DNA from: Bacteroidales bacterium
GTDB lineage: Bacteria; Bacteroidota; Bacteroidia; Bacteroidales; 4484-276
Direction of reading: 5' to 3'
NCBI GenBank assembly: GCA_018400545.1
Contig: JAGYLT010000043.1
Location: forward strand, 1-11,672
DNA length: 11,672 bases
The translations under genes were made by a program, and so were the position numbers. Below, in pieces: positions 1 through 7,041 of the stretch; position 1 is the stretch's first letter; each line of letters begins with the position of its first letter. The notes below the pieces were generated by a model. The model did not search any database, had not been told where the DNA came from, and saw only the letters and a list, made by a program, of their open reading frames with translations.

Positions 1-143
1 CCTTCGTAAAAGACAAATTTCTCGTGGCCTTCACGGTTTTTCAGGCTGCGGTGAAATATATCCTCCCTGCTCCAGAAATCACGCACTTCATCAGCGAGTT
101 TTGGGAGGTTTAAGTTGTTGTATTCTTTGTACTTAGAACTCAT
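1..143 (-). CDS. ileS: Isoleucyl-tRNA synthetase, N-terminal fragment (runs off the window)
   Basis: Reading the minus strand from the ATG at 143 gives 47 codons that continue past the window edge. The protein begins MSSKYKEYNNLNLPKLADEV and goes on to a DFW segment, DIFHRSL and REGHEKFVFYE. This matches the start of class Ia isoleucyl-tRNA synthetases, where that stretch sits just before the PPxANG/HxGH active-site loop, which here lies outside the window. The enzyme charges tRNA-Ile with isoleucine in the cytoplasm. The start is supported by a TACTTTTG promoter box about 40 bases upstream. There is no obvious Shine-Dalgarno sequence, which is usual in Bacteroidota. The gene is divergent from proline dehydrogenase. 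The identification rests on a short but characteristic N-terminus; the catalytic motifs themselves are not visible. Confidence 0.85.
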   Translation of the reverse strand, partial: MSSKYKEYNNLNLPKLADEVRDFWSREDIFHRSLKNREGHEKFVFYE

Positions 144-182
144 TTGTTCTTCCAGTTTTAAACCGTTCAAATAAAATGGGTG

Positions 183-211
183 CAAAAGTAAAAAAATAAT
201 TGTGATACAAG
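183..211 (-). promoter_or_regulatory. Promoter of ileS (Bacteroidota type)
   Basis: On the minus strand, bases 190-183 read TACTTTTG, a perfect match to the Bacteroidota -7 consensus TAnnTTTG, followed by CA. A CTTG (211-208) lies 17 bases upstream and could serve as the -33 element (consensus TTTG), though the spacing is about two bases shorter than usual. Transcription would start near 176, leaving a leader of roughly 30 bases before the ileS ATG at 143. Confidence 0.6.
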
Positions 212-214
212 CAG

Positions 215-245
215 TTCGGCGTGTTATCTTATTATGATAATTTTG
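215..245 (+). promoter_or_regulatory. Promoter of the proline dehydrogenase gene (Bacteroidota type)
   Basis: TAATTTTG at 238-245 matches TAnnTTTG perfectly. TTCG at 215-218, one mismatch from the TTTG -33 element, lies exactly 19 bases upstream. Transcription should start near 252, about 11 bases before the ATG at 263. This rules against the upstream in-frame GTG at 221, which lies inside the promoter. The -33 element sits next to that of the divergent ileS promoter. Confidence 0.6.
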
Positions 246-262
246 CAGAAAACTGGACTTTT

Positions 263-1432
263 ATGATTTCTTTTGAGAATACTGCTATCGCATTTAAAAG
301 CAAGAGCGATTACGACCTGAAGCGTTCATATTTATTATTTAAAACGCTGGCCCACAACAGTCTGGTGAAGCTGGGCGGATCATTTACACAGTCGGCCATT
401 AAAATGCACATTCCGGTTAACTGGATTGTGAAGCCAACCATTTATAAGCAGTTCGTTGGTGGAGAAACTATTGAAGAGTGTGGGCCAACCGTTCGCGACC
501 TGGAGAAATACAACGTGAAGGCCATTCTCGACTATTCGGTGGAGGGCAAAGAATCGGAGGAGGATATTAAAGCTGCGCTGATAGAAACCCTGAAATCCAT
601 CAAGAATGCAGGCAAAGATCTTAACATTCCCTTCGCCGTTTTTAAACCAACAGCCTTTACCACCCCAAACATTCTGGAAAAAGTGAGCGCCGGGCAAGCG
701 CTTACAAAAAATGAATCGGATGAAGCTGAACAATTTAGAAACCGGATTGAGACTTTGTGTCAATCTGCTTACGACAACGAGATTCCAATTTTGATCGATG
801 CAGAAGATTCATGGTTTCAAAATTTTATTGATGAGGTGGTGCAGGAAATGATGGCAAAGTTCAACAAAGAAAAGGCCATCGTATTCAACACTTTCCAGAT
901 GTACCGCCACGACCGGCTTGATTTCCTGAAGCAAACTCACCAAATGGCTGTGGATGGAAAATACTTCCTGGGCGCTAAATTCGTACGGGGCGCCTACATG
1001 GAAAAAGAACGGGAAAGGGCGCGGCAAAAAGGGTATCCTTCTCCCATCCAGCCGGATAAGGAAAGCACCGACCGCGATTACAACGCTGCACTAAAATACT
1101 GCATCGAAAACATCGACCGGATATCCATCTTCAACGGCACCCACAACGAATACAGCTCGAAGTACCTCACCGAATTGATACAGGAAAAAGGCCTTGCCAA
1201 AAACGATCAGCGCATCTGGTTTTCACAATTGTTTGGCATGAGCGACCACATCAGCTTCAACCTGGCGCATGCCGGCTACAATGTGGCGAAATACCTGCCT
1301 TATGGTCCGGTAAAGCATGTAATTCCATACCTGGTAAGAAGGGCAGAAGAAAACACTTCGGTAAAGGGCCAAACCGGACGGGAGCTGAGTTTGATCACGA
1401 AGGAGATCAGCCGGAGGAGGAAAGAAGGGTAG
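263..1432 (+). CDS. Proline dehydrogenase (monofunctional PRODH)
   Basis: This FAD-dependent enzyme oxidises L-proline to delta-1-pyrroline-5-carboxylate and passes electrons to the respiratory quinone pool, the first step of proline catabolism. The 389-residue product has the usual length for stand-alone PRODH, and no P5C dehydrogenase domain is fused. Visible motifs of the PRODH TIM barrel are LIDAED (about 177-182), QMYRHDR (212-218), KFVRGAY (239-245), THNE (293-296), SQLFGMSDH (321-329), YLPYGPV (344-350) and the C-terminal RRAEEN (359-364). The two arginines and the glutamate of the last motif correspond to proline-carboxylate-binding residues of the PutA family. The ATG at 263 is preferred to an in-frame GTG at 221 (+14 residues) because a promoter covers the GTG, and because MISFENTAIAF resembles the start of related Bacteroidota proteins. 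The gene is divergent from ileS and followed by a long gene-free region. The symbol is left blank because putA, putB and fadM are all used for this class. Confidence 0.93.
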   Translation: MISFENTAIAFKSKSDYDLKRSYLLFKTLAHNSLVKLGGSFTQSAIKMHIPVNWIVKPTIYKQFVGGETIEECGPTVRDLEKYNVKAILDYSVEGKESEEDIKAALIETLKSIKNAGKDLNIPFAVFKPTAFTTPNILEKVSAGQALTKNESDEAEQFRNRIETLCQSAYDNEIPILIDAEDSWFQNFIDEVVQEMMAKFNKEKAIVFNTFQMYRHDRLDFLKQTHQMAVDGKYFLGAKFVRGAYMEKERERARQKGYPSPIQPDKESTDRDYNAALKYCIENIDRISIFNGTHNEYSSKYLTELIQEKGLAKNDQRIWFSQLFGMSDHISFNLAHAGYNVAKYLPYGPVKHVIPYLVRRAEENTSVKGQTGRELSLITKEISRRRKEG

Positions 1433-1471
1433 GTTAATAGCGGTGGCAGAATCGATATTCGGAAACAGAAA

Positions 1472-1642
1472 TCCAATTGTTGGAACGTGCGGCGGAATAT
1501 TCATTCCGCTGATCCTATTTCGGCAGTATTTACTGCCAAAAACAATTATTTGTAGCATCTGCTACAAAAATAGTATATCGAAGCAAATGCTTCGACAAAC
1601 GTCCACTGATAATGGGGTTAACCTAAAATCCGCAAGGATTTT
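1472..1642. repeat. Array of six consecutive perfect short-loop hairpins
   Basis: Six inverted repeats follow one another in 171 bases, all perfectly paired and with loops of only 2 to 4 bases. They are: 1472-1484 (arm TCCAA, loop 3); 1492-1509 (arm GCGGAAT, loop 4); 1522-1537 (arm GGCAGTA, loop 2); 1549-1568 (arm TTTGTAGCA, loop 2); 1578-1595 (arm TCGAAGCA, loop 2); and 1625-1642 (arm AAAATCC, loop 4). The palindrome GGTTAACC at 1616-1623 lies between the last two. The arms differ in sequence, so this is not a simple repeat family within the window; what repeats is the geometry, with gaps of 7 to 29 bases. Each hairpin could form in RNA of either strand or as extruded single-stranded DNA. 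It may be a remnant of a REP-like or transposase-associated element, but nothing here proves that. Confidence 0.85.
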
Positions 1643-1703
1643 TATTAGATCAATTTTTGGTGGTGATCCAGAACACAAAGCAACACCCATACGAATGATC
1701 TAA

Positions 1704-1730
1704 AATTCGTTTAATTCGTTCAATTCGATG
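1704..1730. repeat. Three-copy 9-bp tandem repeat, AATTCGTTT type
   Basis: Bases 1704-1712, 1713-1721 and 1722-1730 read AATTCGTTT, AATTCGTTC and AATTCGATG, so the first six bases are the same in every copy. The first copy also forms the right arm of a hairpin (ACGAAT 1691-1696 with ATTCGT 1705-1710, loop of 8). Function is unknown; it may be replication slippage or part of the same decayed element as the hairpin array. Confidence 0.75.
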
Positions 1731-1800
1731 ATGATAAAGAATTAGGTTGTGAATTCATGGGTTAAGTTAATTGGGATAAAAAGTTGTTTGTTGATCAGGA

Positions 1801-1819
1801 AATTTCTCGAGCAGAAATT
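1801..1819. repeat. Inverted repeat (7-bp arms)
   Basis: AATTTCT at 1801-1807 pairs perfectly with AGAAATT at 1813-1819 around a 5-base loop. The site overlaps CTCGAG at 1806-1811. No T-run follows directly, so it is not a convincing terminator. Confidence 0.6.
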
Positions 1820-1859
1820 CTTTGGCTAACAGAAAATGCTCTGGTTTTAGAGTCCGCTT

Positions 1860-1884
1860 ACCAATTATTTACAAGATAATTGGT
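1860..1884. repeat. Inverted repeat (9-bp arms)
   Basis: ACCAATTAT at 1860-1868 pairs perfectly with ATAATTGGT at 1876-1884 around a 7-base loop. It could be an operator-like dyad or another member of the hairpin set further left. The position, over 200 bases before the leuS start, does not suggest a specific role. Confidence 0.6.
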
Positions 1885-2031
1885 TGGAAAAAAATTGTGG
1901 TCTTTGTCTTTCGAAGCCCTTGTAATTGCCGTGGAACTTACTATCAAAACCAAAAATCATCTCTGTTACAGAACCCTGGTTTTCGCCGGGTTAATTCTAT
2001 ATTAATTTCAGGAAAAATACAAAATACACAA

Positions 2032-2062
2032 ATTGGGCATAGCGATACTTTTGCTATTTTCG
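2032..2062 (+). promoter_or_regulatory. Probable leuS promoter
   Basis: Two overlapping solutions exist. ATTG at 2032-2035 is followed after 19 bases by TATTTTCG (2055-2062), one mismatch from TAnnTTTG. Alternatively, TACTTTTG at 2046-2053 is a perfect -7 box but lacks a recognisable -33 element at the right distance. Either would give a leader of about 27 to 37 bases before the ATG at 2097. Confidence 0.5.
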
Positions 2063-2096
2063 CGCTCGATTTTAGATTTTTATAAAACAACAGAAA

Positions 2097-4883
2097 ATGG
2101 ATTACAATTTTCAGGAAATAGAAAAGAAGTGGCAGAAATACTGGAGCGAACATAAACCTTTCAAAGCTTACAACAACTCCGAAAAACCCAAGTATTATAT
2201 TCTCGACATGTTTCCCTATCCTTCGGGAGCCGGGCTTCATGTTGGCCATCCTTTGGGATACATCGCTTCCGATATTTTCGCACGCTACAAAATGCTGCAG
2301 GGTTTCAACGTTTTGCACCCCATGGGTTATGATGCCTTTGGGTTGCCGGCCGAGCAGTATGCAATCCAAACCGGGACACATCCTGAAGTAACCACCGAAA
2401 AAAACATTAAAAGATATCGCGAACAGCTCGACCAAATTGGTTTTGCCTACGACTGGGATCGCGAAGTCCGCACCAGCGATCCAAAGTATTACAAATGGAC
2501 GCAGTGGACGTTCATCCAGCTTTTCCATCACTGGTACGATAAAAACAGCAACAGCGCCCAACCCATTGAGGCCCTGGTAGCGCATTTCGAAAAACTGGGG
2601 AGCGAAGGTTTAAATGCCCATCACGATGAACACGATGCCTTTACCGCTGAGGAGTGGAAAGCCCTGGGTGAAAAAGAGCAGCAGGAACTCTTAATGCATT
2701 ATCGCCTGGCTTACCTCGGCGATATGATGGTAAACTGGTGCCCGGCACTTGGGACCGTGCTGGCCAACGATGAGGTTAGTGAGGGTTTTTCGGTTCGCGG
2801 CGGTCATCCGGTGGAGCGTAAACTGATGCGCCAGTGGTCGCTCCGAATTACAGCTTATGCTGAAAGGCTGCTCGAAGGATTGGATCGTGTGGACTGGTTT
2901 GAGCATGTGAAGGACATCCAGCGCAACTGGATCGGGCGCTCGGAAGGGGCTTCCGTTAAGTTTAAGGTTGAAGACCACAAAGAGGAAATTGAAGTGTTTA
3001 CCACCCGCCCGGATACGCTGTATGGTGCAACCTTCATGGTGCTGGCACCGGAACACGAACTGGCCATGAAACTCACATCACCCCAAAACAGAGGGCCGGT
3101 GAGGGAGTATATCGAACGGGCCAAAAACCGCTCAGAGCGCGACCGCATGGCTGAGGTGAAAACCGTTACCGGTGTTTTCACCGGATCGTGGGCCATAAAC
3201 CCGCTTAACGGCGAACGCATGAAAATCTACATTGCCGACTATGTGCTTTCCGGTTACGGAACCGGAGCCATCATGGCAGTGCCCGCTCACGACAGCCGCG
3301 ACTTTGCTTTTGCCAAACATTTTCTGTTACCCATCATTCAGGTAGTGAAGCGCCCCAACGAAACCATGGTTGACCCACGCGAATGGGATGACTCGTATGA
3401 TGCCAAAGATGGCGAAATGATCAACTCGGGTATCATTACCGGACTGGATGTTCAGGAAGCCATTCCGAAGATTATCGATTACATTGAAGAACAGGGGCTG
3501 GGTACACGTCAGGTGAACTACCGCCTCCGCGATGCCATATTTAGCCGTCAGCGATACTGGGGCGAGCCATTCCCGGTTTACTATAAAAACGACATTCCTT
3601 ATACTTTGGAAGTTGAAAAGCTTCCGGTGGAGCTGCCTCCGGTTGATAAATTCCTGCCAACTGAAACCGGTGAACCACCACTGGCACGGGCGGCAAACTG
3701 GAAAACTGAAGACGGCTATCCCATGGAAACCAATACCATGCCCGGGTTTGCCGGATCGAGCGGATATTATTTCAGGTACATGGATCCGCACAATGATGAG
3801 GAATATTTCTCGAAACAGGCCAACGACTACTGGCGCAGCGTGGACATGTATTTTGGCGGTGACGAGCATGGCACCGGCCACCTGATTTACGCCCGGTTCT
3901 GGAATAAATTCCTTTACGACATCGGGCTGGCCTGCGAGGATGAGCCCTTCAAAAAGATGTTTAACCAGGGGAAAATCCAGGGCAGGTCGAGCATAGCTTA
4001 TCGCATGAAAGGCGAAAATACGTATGTTTCCAAAGGGTTGAGAAAGCAATATGAAACCATGCCTATACATGTGGATATCAACATGGTGGAAAATGATGAG
4101 CTGGACGTTGAGGCTTTCAAAAAATGGCGGCCCGAAAACGCTGATGCCGAATTCATCCTGGAAGACGGAAAATACATTTGTGGCTGGGAAATCGAGAAAA
4201 TGTCCAAGTCACTGTACAATGTCCAAAACCCTGACGACCTCATTGAAAAATACGGTGCAGATACGTTCAGGTTGTACGAAATGTTCCTTGGCCCATTAGA
4301 AAGTCACAAACCCTGGGACACACAGGGCATCGAAGGTGTGTTCAGATTCATCCGGAAATTGTGGCGCCTGTTCCATGATGAGAAAAATAACTTTGCCGTC
4401 TCTGATATGGAACCCAAACCGGCAGAATTGAAAGTCATTCACGGAACCATCAGGAAGGTGAAGGAAGACATCGAACGGTTTTCGTTCAACACCGGGGTAA
4501 GCAATTTCATGATCTGTGTAAACGAACTTCACGATCTCAAATGCAACAAAAGGGCAATCCTCGAAGACCTGGTGAAAATCATATCACCTTATGCGCCGCA
4601 TATTGCCGAAGAACTCTGGCAACAGCTTGGCCACAAAGAAAGCATCAGCAAATCAACTTTTCCGGAATTTAACGAAACCTACCTGAAAGAAGACAATTTT
4701 GAATATCCGGTTTCTTTCAACGGAAAAATGCGTTTCAAACTTGACTTGCCGGTTGATCTTTCGAAAGAAGAAATAGAAAAGCAGGTGCTCGAAGCCGAAG
4801 CAGCGCAAAAATGGCTGGAAGGTAAGCAGGTGCGAAAAGTAATCGTTGTGCCCAAAAAGATTATCAACATTGTTGTGGGATAA
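2097..4883 (+). CDS. leuS: Leucyl-tRNA synthetase
   Basis: This class Ia synthetase charges tRNA-Leu in the cytoplasm and edits mischarged tRNA. The 928-residue length fits Bacteroidota LeuRS, which is longer than the roughly 860 residues of E. coli. Visible in order: the HIGH-type signature HVGH at 48-51 within [15 protein letters not shown]; an acidic insertion at about 160-200 ([11 protein letters not shown]); the CP1 editing domain with TTRPDTLYG at 302-310 and AVPAHDSRD, whose aspartates D399 and D402 match the amino-group-binding region of LeuRS editing sites; a further insertion before the second signature; KMSKS at 701-705, followed by LYN rather than the E. coli-type KNN; the helical anticodon-binding domain (about 745-860); and a short C-terminal domain ending in KKIINIVVG. 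Both active sites look intact. The start follows an A-rich leader without a Shine-Dalgarno sequence. The next gene begins 59 bases downstream on the same strand. Confidence 0.98.
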   Translation: MDYNFQEIEKKWQKYWSEHKPFKAYNNSEKPKYYILDMFPYPSGAGLHVGHPLGYIASDIFARYKMLQGFNVLHPMGYDAFGLPAEQYAIQTGTHPEVTTEKNIKRYREQLDQIGFAYDWDREVRTSDPKYYKWTQWTFIQLFHHWYDKNSNSAQPIEALVAHFEKLGSEGLNAHHDEHDAFTAEEWKALGEKEQQELLMHYRLAYLGDMMVNWCPALGTVLANDEVSEGFSVRGGHPVERKLMRQWSLRITAYAERLLEGLDRVDWFEHVKDIQRNWIGRSEGASVKFKVEDHKEEIEVFTTRPDTLYGATFMVLAPEHELAMKLTSPQNRGPVREYIERAKNRSERDRMAEVKTVTGVFTGSWAINPLNGERMKIYIADYVLSGYGTGAIMAVPAHDSRDFAFAKHFLLPIIQVVKRPNETMVDPREWDDSYDAKDGEMINSGIITGLDVQEAIPKIIDYIEEQGLGTRQVNYRLRDAIFSRQRYWGEPFPVYYKNDIPYTLEVEKLPVELPPVDKFLPTETGEPPLARAANWKTEDGYPMETNTMPGFAGSSGYYFRYMDPHNDEEYFSKQANDYWRSVDMYFGGDEHGTGHLIYARFWNKFLYDIGLACEDEPFKKMFNQGKIQGRSSIAYRMKGENTYVSKGLRKQYETMPIHVDINMVENDELDVEAFKKWRPENADAEFILEDGKYICGWEIEKMSKSLYNVQNPDDLIEKYGADTFRLYEMFLGPLESHKPWDTQGIEGVFRFIRKLWRLFHDEKNNFAVSDMEPKPAELKVIHGTIRKVKEDIERFSFNTGVSNFMICVNELHDLKCNKRAILEDLVKIISPYAPHIAEELWQQLGHKESISKSTFPEFNETYLKEDNFEYPVSFNGKMRFKLDLPVDLSKEEIEKQVLEAEAAQKWLEGKQVRKVIVVPKKIINIVVG

Positions 4884-4942
4884 TTCTGCAATTTTTCGGC
4901 AGATATTTAGTTTATTCGGGGGGAAAGTTAATTGTCCTTTTT

Positions 4943-5749
4943 ATGAAAAACCTCGGAACCAACCTGTTTTTAATCATCCTTTTGATGTCCACTCCGGCAT
5001 TAAGTCAGGATTTCGAATACCGGGAAATTGAAAACAATGCCTGGCAGGTGGGCGAAAACCTGAAATATAAAGTTTATTACGAATCACTCATCACCGGAAA
5101 GGTAAATGCAGGAACTGCCCGGCTGGAAGTAAAAAATACCAATCGCCGGTTTTACGGCCGGGAAGCATACCATATTGTGGGAATCGGAAAATCCAACCCG
5201 GCTTTCGACATGTTTTTCAAAGTGCGCGACAGATATGAATCGTATGTGGATAAAAAGGGTATTTTTCCTTACTTATTTGTAAGAAGAACACGTGAGGGCG
5301 GATATGTGAAGGATGATGATGCTTACTTCGATCACCAGCATCTTACAGCAAAAAGCCGTAATGACACCACAGATATCACCCGATATATCCAGGATATTGT
5401 ATCAGCATCCTATTATGCGCGCACACTCAACGCTGATACACTTGAAGAAGGAGATCATATTTCGGTAAATTTTTTCCTTGATGATTCGGCATATATTTCG
5501 GTGATTGAATTTGCCGGGCGGCAGGTTGTAGAAACAGAACTCGGGATTTTCCGTTGCCTGGCTTTCAAGCCGATGGTTGCAACCGGAGAGGTGTTCAGCA
5601 ACCCCTACCCCATGACCCTCTGGGTTACCGATGATAAAAACAAATTGCCGGTCCTGGGGAAATCTGCAGTAATTGTGGGATCAGTAAAAATGGAGCTAAT
5701 CAAGTATTCGGGATTGAAAAATCCGGTTGAGGCCATTGTTGATGAGTGA
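4943..5749 (+). CDS. Exported DUF3108-domain protein
   Basis: The 268-residue product has a clear signal peptide: MKN, a hydrophobic core at about 6-20 (TNLFLIILLMSTPAL), then SQ at the likely cleavage point, so it should reach the periplasm. The mature part starts with WQVGENLKYKVYYESLITGKVNAG and contains YHIVGIGKSNPAFDMFFKVRDRYESYVD. It ends with a segment like LWVTDDKNKLPVLGKSAVIVGSVKMEL, which fits the DUF3108 family, a beta-rich fold related to LolA/LolB-like lipid-binding barrels. The exact role is unknown in Bacteroidota, and an envelope or lipid-related function is only an inference. There is no lipobox cysteine. The gene follows leuS by 59 bases with no strong promoter between, so read-through from leuS is plausible. 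Its 3' end meets the convergent rodA with 32 bases between and no clear terminator hairpin. Confidence 0.8.
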   Translation: MKNLGTNLFLIILLMSTPALSQDFEYREIENNAWQVGENLKYKVYYESLITGKVNAGTARLEVKNTNRRFYGREAYHIVGIGKSNPAFDMFFKVRDRYESYVDKKGIFPYLFVRRTREGGYVKDDDAYFDHQHLTAKSRNDTTDITRYIQDIVSASYYARTLNADTLEEGDHISVNFFLDDSAYISVIEFAGRQVVETELGIFRCLAFKPMVATGEVFSNPYPMTLWVTDDKNKLPVLGKSAVIVGSVKMELIKYSGLKNPVEAIVDE

Positions 5750-5781
5750 TGGTGCCTGAAAGTTAAAAAACAACCAAAAAC

Positions 5782-7041
5782 CTACAACACGGTCATTCGG
5801 TTGGCGTCCAGCTTAAGGAAGATAAATAACAGAATGGTAAACCCCCAAAGTGAGGATCCCCCATAACTAAAGAAAGGTAAGGGAATTCCAATCACCGGGA
5901 ACAATCCCAGGGTCATGGCAACATTCACCGCAAAATGGAAAAAGATTACCGAAGCCACGCCATATCCATAAATTCTGCTAAATGGCGATCGCTGTCGCTC
6001 AGCCAGGTAAATCAACCGCGATAGTAAAACAACAAAGAGAACCACCACCAGCGCACTGCCGATGAAACCCCACTCCTCGCCTACTGTGCAGTAGATAAAA
6101 TCCGTACTTTGTTCCGGCACAAAGTTGTATTTGGTTTGTGTGCCCTGCAGAAATCCTTTCCCGCTAAAGCCTCCCGATCCGATGGCAATCAGCGACTGAT
6201 TAACATTGTAGCCTGCTCCGCGAATGTCGGATTCCTTCCCAAGCAAAACATTAATCCGGGTTCTTTGATGGGGCTCAAGCACATGCTGAAAAACATGATC
6301 AACAGAATAAATAAATCCGGAAGTCACGATGAACAACCCCACCACCATTGCGATGTTTTTCATGGATTTCCGGATCAACAAAATCAGAATTGTTGCCAAC
6401 AAGGCCAGCCCGACTATCACCACCAGCTTATCAACCAACAAGGCCAGCAGAAACAATAAAACGGTAGAAAGCCCGATGATAAGGATGCTTCCGGGCATGC
6501 CCTCGCGGTAAAGCACAAAAATAAAAGCCGTGTAAACCAGTGCCGATCCGGTGTCGTTTTGCAGAAAAATCAGTGCCGAAGGAATAGTTAGGATCATTGC
6601 TACACGCAACAGAAATTTAATTTTTGTCAGATCACGGTTAAGGCCACTCAGGTATTTTGCCAGTGCAAGACTGGTGGCAAACTTGGCAAACTCAGCCGGT
6701 TGCAGCGAAAATCCCCCAAACTGAAACCAGGACCTTGAACCGGCGATTTCCTTCCCAAAAATCAAAACACCCACCAGCAAACCCAGCGTTAGCAAATAGA
6801 TCAAAAACGAAAATGTGGAGAAGAACTTGGCATCTGTAATCAGAATAATCAAAGCCAGCAATATGGAAGTCCCAATCCAGATCAATTGCTTGCCATAGCT
6901 TTGCGACATATCCAGGATGCTGCTGTGTGCCTCGTCATAAATAGCGGCATATATGCTTATCCAGCCCAGCAAAACCAATGCGATGTACAACAGGATCGAC
7001 CACCAGTCGATGTTTCGGTATATGTTATTTCTTGATGTCAA
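5782..7041 (-). CDS. rodA: RodA, elongasome peptidoglycan glycosyltransferase (SEDS family)
   Basis: RodA polymerises lipid II into glycan strands during lateral wall growth, in complex with the PBP2 transpeptidase encoded just upstream. The 419-residue protein is almost wholly membrane segments. SEDS hallmarks are SWFQFGGFSLQPAEFAKF (104-121), NDTGSA (162-167), GAGYNVNQSLIAIGSGGFSGKG (275-296), STDFIY with the catalytic-type aspartate D314, EEWG (322-325) and IPLPFFSYGGSS (386-397). It is longer than E. coli RodA (370), mainly through extra hydrophobic sequence around 185-245, as usual in Bacteroidota. The start is TTG at 7041-7039; the next methionine is residue 45, too late. The start overlaps the mrdA stop as TTGA (7041-7038), which implies translational coupling. 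RodA rather than FtsW is chosen from the mrdA partner and the sequence pattern. Confidence 0.95.
   Translation of the reverse strand: MTSRNNIYRNIDWWSILLYIALVLLGWISIYAAIYDEAHSSILDMSQSYGKQLIWIGTSILLALIILITDAKFFSTFSFLIYLLTLGLLVGVLIFGKEIAGSRSWFQFGGFSLQPAEFAKFATSLALAKYLSGLNRDLTKIKFLLRVAMILTIPSALIFLQNDTGSALVYTAFIFVLYREGMPGSILIIGLSTVLLFLLALLVDKLVVIVGLALLATILILLIRKSMKNIAMVVGLFIVTSGFIYSVDHVFQHVLEPHQRTRINVLLGKESDIRGAGYNVNQSLIAIGSGGFSGKGFLQGTQTKYNFVPEQSTDFIYCTVGEEWGFIGSALVVVLFVVLLSRLIYLAERQRSPFSRIYGYGVASVIFFHFAVNVAMTLGLFPVIGIPLPFFSYGGSSLWGFTILLFIFLKLDANRMTVL

Larger units (their letters stand above)
1433..2096. other. Gene-free, palindrome-rich intergenic region
   Basis: There are 664 bases between the proline dehydrogenase stop and the leuS start with no credible gene. 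An 86-codon open frame at 1443-1703 runs straight through the hairpin array, resembles no protein I know and has no promoter or ribosome site. The frame at 1766-2003 is interrupted by a stop and has no start codon. The content is: six hairpins at 1472-1642; a palindrome GGTTAACC at 1616-1623; a 9-bp tandem repeat at 1704-1730; hairpins at 1801-1819, 1860-1884 and 1972-1992; and the leuS promoter near 2032-2062. I see no tRNA or riboswitch. The T-run after the hairpin at 1625-1642 could give weak transcription termination for the upstream gene. Confidence 0.75.

Noticed and set aside
221..262. GTG start at 221 for proline dehydrogenase (+14 residues)
   Set aside because: The segment contains the likely -7 box TAATTTTG, and the added residues do not resemble family N-termini. 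ATG 263 is preferred.
1472..1642. CRISPR array
   Set aside because: The units have different sequences and irregular spacing; there is no constant direct repeat and no cas gene.
1625..1642. Strong intrinsic terminator for the proline dehydrogenase gene
   Set aside because: The stem is A/T-rich and lies about 190 bases after the stop codon. The following T-run is short and partly inside the stem, so it is at best a weak terminator.
1443..1703. An 86-codon open frame running through the hairpin array
   Set aside because: It has no promoter or ribosome site, resembles no known protein, and overlaps a series of perfect palindromes that explain its sequence better than coding does.
1766..2003. 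Possible decayed gene in the frame starting near 1766
   Set aside because: It has no start codon, an in-frame stop at 1877-1879, and no recognisable motif. An open stretch of this size in AT-rich DNA can occur by chance.
1944..2585. A 213-codon minus-strand frame overlapping the leuS start
   Set aside because: It is antisense to conserved LeuRS sequence, including the HVGH region, and covers the leuS promoter. It is a shadow frame.
3327..4070. A 247-codon minus-strand frame inside leuS
   Set aside because: It is wholly antisense to conserved LeuRS coding sequence and has no family resemblance.
4887..4905. Terminator or attenuator between leuS and the DUF3108 gene
   Set aside because: The only dyad is TCTGC/GCAGA with a 9-base loop and no T-run, too weak to call.
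5782..7041. FtsW (division SEDS protein) instead of RodA
   Set aside because: The gene is coupled to an elongation-type PBP2, no division genes are nearby, and the sequence pattern around GAGYNVNQSLIAIGSGG fits RodA.
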